In this document: positions 62,757-64,000 of the stretch, piece by piece
Position numbering within the stretch: the first letter of the stretch is position 1
Layout of the letters: the number at the start of each line of letters is the position of its first letter
Source: UBA9145 sp965227685
GTDB taxonomy: Bacteria > Pseudomonadota > Gammaproteobacteria > Pseudomonadales > Pseudohongiellaceae
Direction: 5' to 3'
DNA: 64,000 nucleotides
NCBI GenBank assembly: GCA_965227685.1
Contig: CBDDGA010000002.1
Coordinates: 1,798,001-1,862,000, forward strand
Notes under the pieces: generated by a model
The model's input: the letters and a program-made list of their open reading frames with translations, nothing else
The model's database searches: none
Told to the model about the DNA's origin: nothing
Position numbers and translations under genes: made by a program

Positions 62757-64000
62757 CTAACCCACAATACCCTGCCAGTTAGACGCCAGATGCTCGGCTG
62801 TTCTCCAGGCAAGCGCTTGCACAGTGAGGGTTGGATTACGTGCCCCGCTGGTACCCATTGTTGACGCACCCAGAACACCCAGGTTTGACACCTCATGACA
62901 AAAGCCCCAGCGATCAACAACATTGCTGTCTGCGCTATCACCCATCCGGGTACCGCCATAGGCATGGGTTGAAGCTGTCATTGCATTTCCCAGGCCAAAT
63001 TTTGTGACCTTGATGGCGCCGGCCTGGCGGTACCACTGTTCCATCTTGTCCTGCGAAAAAGCCGCTACACGTTTTTCATTATCATGGTACCGGGCTGTAA
63101 TCCTGATAACAGGGTTGCCAAGGCGATCTTTCACAAAAGGATCCAGATCAAGATAGTTCTCTGCATAGGGCAAGGTTGTCTTTTGAATGTAGGCCATATT
63201 GGTGCGGTCGGCGTTATTTCGAATGAACGCTTTCCAATCTGACCCCCATAATGGAGCTTCACCGAATGTTCCGGTCTTGGCTGCACTTATGGGTTTGCGA
63301 TCGGTGTGAACCCATAGATTCGCTCCGCCGATAAAATCCAGATCGCTGTGATCAAAATTGTCGTCTGCCCATTCATCGATGGCAACACCCTGAGCTGGCA
63401 AGCCATACCAATTGTGCAGGTCGCTGGGAAACAGCGCGGTGACAGGTGAGCCCTGATGGTGACTCATATAGTGTTTGCCTACCTGGCCACTATTATTGGC
63501 CAGGCCCGTCGGGAATGCGTCAGACTTAGACTGCAAAAGCAGTCTCACATTTTCATAGGTGTAACTCGCCAGCAATACAACAGCGGCAGGCTGGAAAAAG
63601 TGCTGGCTGCCCCGCACATATTCCACACCAGTTACTTTGTCATTGTCGCCGGTTTTAATTTCCAGAACAGTTGCGTGAGTTACGACCTCGAGATTACCCG
63701 TGTCCAGAGCTTTGGGTATAACGGTAAAAGCTGTGGAACTTTTCGACTGCACATGACAACCACCCTTGTTGCAGAAACCGTGATACTGACAAGGTGGCCG
63801 ACCATCATAGAGCTCGCTGGTTATTGCGGCAGGTCCCTGAAACGGGTTCCAACCAAGCTCCGCAGCAGCGCTACTCATCATCTCGGTAAACGGAGAACTT
63901 CTTAGGGGGCGCATGGGATACGGCCGCTTTCTTTCACCTTCGTATATGTTTCCTGCTGAATTAATTTCCCCTCTTACATTTCCCGCCTGACCCGAAACAC
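62757..64000 (-). CDS. GMC family oxidoreductase, 5' end cut by window edge
   Basis: The minus-strand frame stays open to base 64000, so the start is beyond the window; about 414 residues are visible. The ATG at 63914 is internal. The central segment CQYHGFCNKGGCHVQSKSS is typical of the GMC branch of gluconate/sugar-acid dehydrogenases, and the active-site histidine and asparagine lie in STHAYGGTRMG and SGARNPTLTVQALA near the C-terminus. These flavoenzymes oxidise alcohols or sugars. The FAD-binding N-terminus is not visible here. First gene seen of a run with the PaaK-like and MFS genes. Confidence 0.85.
   Translation of the reverse strand, partial: VSGQAGNVRGEINSAGNIYEGERKRPYPMRPLRSSPFTEMMSSAAAELGWNPFQGPAAITSELYDGRPPCQYHGFCNKGGCHVQSKSSTAFTVIPKALDTGNLEVVTHATVLEIKTGDNDKVTGVEYVRGSQHFFQPAAVVLLASYTYENVRLLLQSKSDAFPTGLANNSGQVGKHYMSHHQGSPVTALFPSDLHNWYGLPAQGVAIDEWADDNFDHSDLDFIGGANLWVHTDRKPISAAKTGTFGEAPLWGSDWKAFIRNNADRTNMAYIQKTTLPYAENYLDLDPFVKDRLGNPVIRITARYHDNEKRVAAFSQDKMEQWYRQAGAIKVTKFGLGNAMTASTHAYGGTRMGDSADSNVVDRWGFCHEVSNLGVLGASTMGTSGARNPTLTVQALAWRTAEHLASNWQGIVG

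Overview
The window looks like chromosomal DNA of a free-living, probably marine, aerobic gammaproteobacterium. This placement is inferred from gene content only: an RND pump with a GntR/FadR-type regulator, an FMN-riboswitch lumazine synthase, many exported hydrolases, repeated copies of the exported 'PDLQGxW' family with a DUF6152 protein, and a glucosylglycerate operon. An OM182/Pseudohongiella-like lineage would fit, but there is no rRNA or other marker to prove it. I see no tRNA, rRNA, insertion sequence, integrase, phage gene or CRISPR array. Coding density is high and both strands are used. The first and last genes are cut by the window edges.

Layout. 0-1.3 kb: a BlaI-type repressor and a truncated M56 (BlaR1-like) protease, with a strong inverted repeat in front. 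1.4-5 kb: an NHL beta-propeller protein and a DUF885 metallopeptidase-like protein. 5-7.4 kb: an ArsR/SRPBCC pair, a membrane protein, and an ECF sigma factor coupled to a small membrane protein. 7.5-9.8 kb: an orphan CoxL/xanthine-dehydrogenase-type molybdenum subunit. 10-13.9 kb: a three-gene operon that can make and phosphorolyse the compatible solute glucosylglycerate. 14-18 kb: a GT-A-like protein, a lipoprotein, an omega-aminotransferase and a MarR-GNAT fusion. 18.2-21.3 kb: a second M56/BlaI system, with the protease fused to coiled-coil, TPR-like and TonB C-terminal regions and twin BlaI-type operators in front. 21.4-26.5 kb: YghU-type GST, RNase J-like nuclease, AEC and LysE transporters, YciI-like protein and a 2OG-Fe(II) oxygenase.

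26.5-34.3 kb holds mostly exported enzymes: the first PDLQG protein, an unusual secreted methyltransferase-like protein, a 2-hydroxyacid dehydrogenase, two alpha/beta hydrolases (one with a PDZ domain) and an MDR oxidoreductase. 34.3-41.2 kb: NfeD/SPFH pair, then RND permease, adaptor and GntR regulator with a twin FadR-type operator. 41.5-43.5 kb: a membrane class III nucleotide cyclase joined to an HD-GYP-like domain that has lost its HD residues. 43.6-47.8 kb: DUF1499, DUF442 lipoprotein, TPR protein, DUF4159 and a small ion channel. 47.8-48.7 kb: ribH under an FMN riboswitch, then a terminator. 48.7-58.3 kb: the second PDLQG protein, a second sigma factor with DUF6768, DUF6351 esterase, a YkgJ pair, and a divergent cluster with a sialidase-like propeller, cytochrome c'-like lipoprotein, HupE/UreJ protein and membrane-anchored protein. 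58.4-64 kb (minus strand): GMC oxidoreductase, PaaK/CapK-like adenylate-forming enzyme, TetA-like exporter, the third PDLQG protein and DUF6152.

The strongest points for follow-up are the M56-TonB/BlaI system, the cyclase with a degenerate HD-GYP domain, the glucosylglycerate make-and-break operon, the PDLQG/DUF6152 family, the HupE/cytochrome/propeller cluster and the GMC-ligase-exporter operon.
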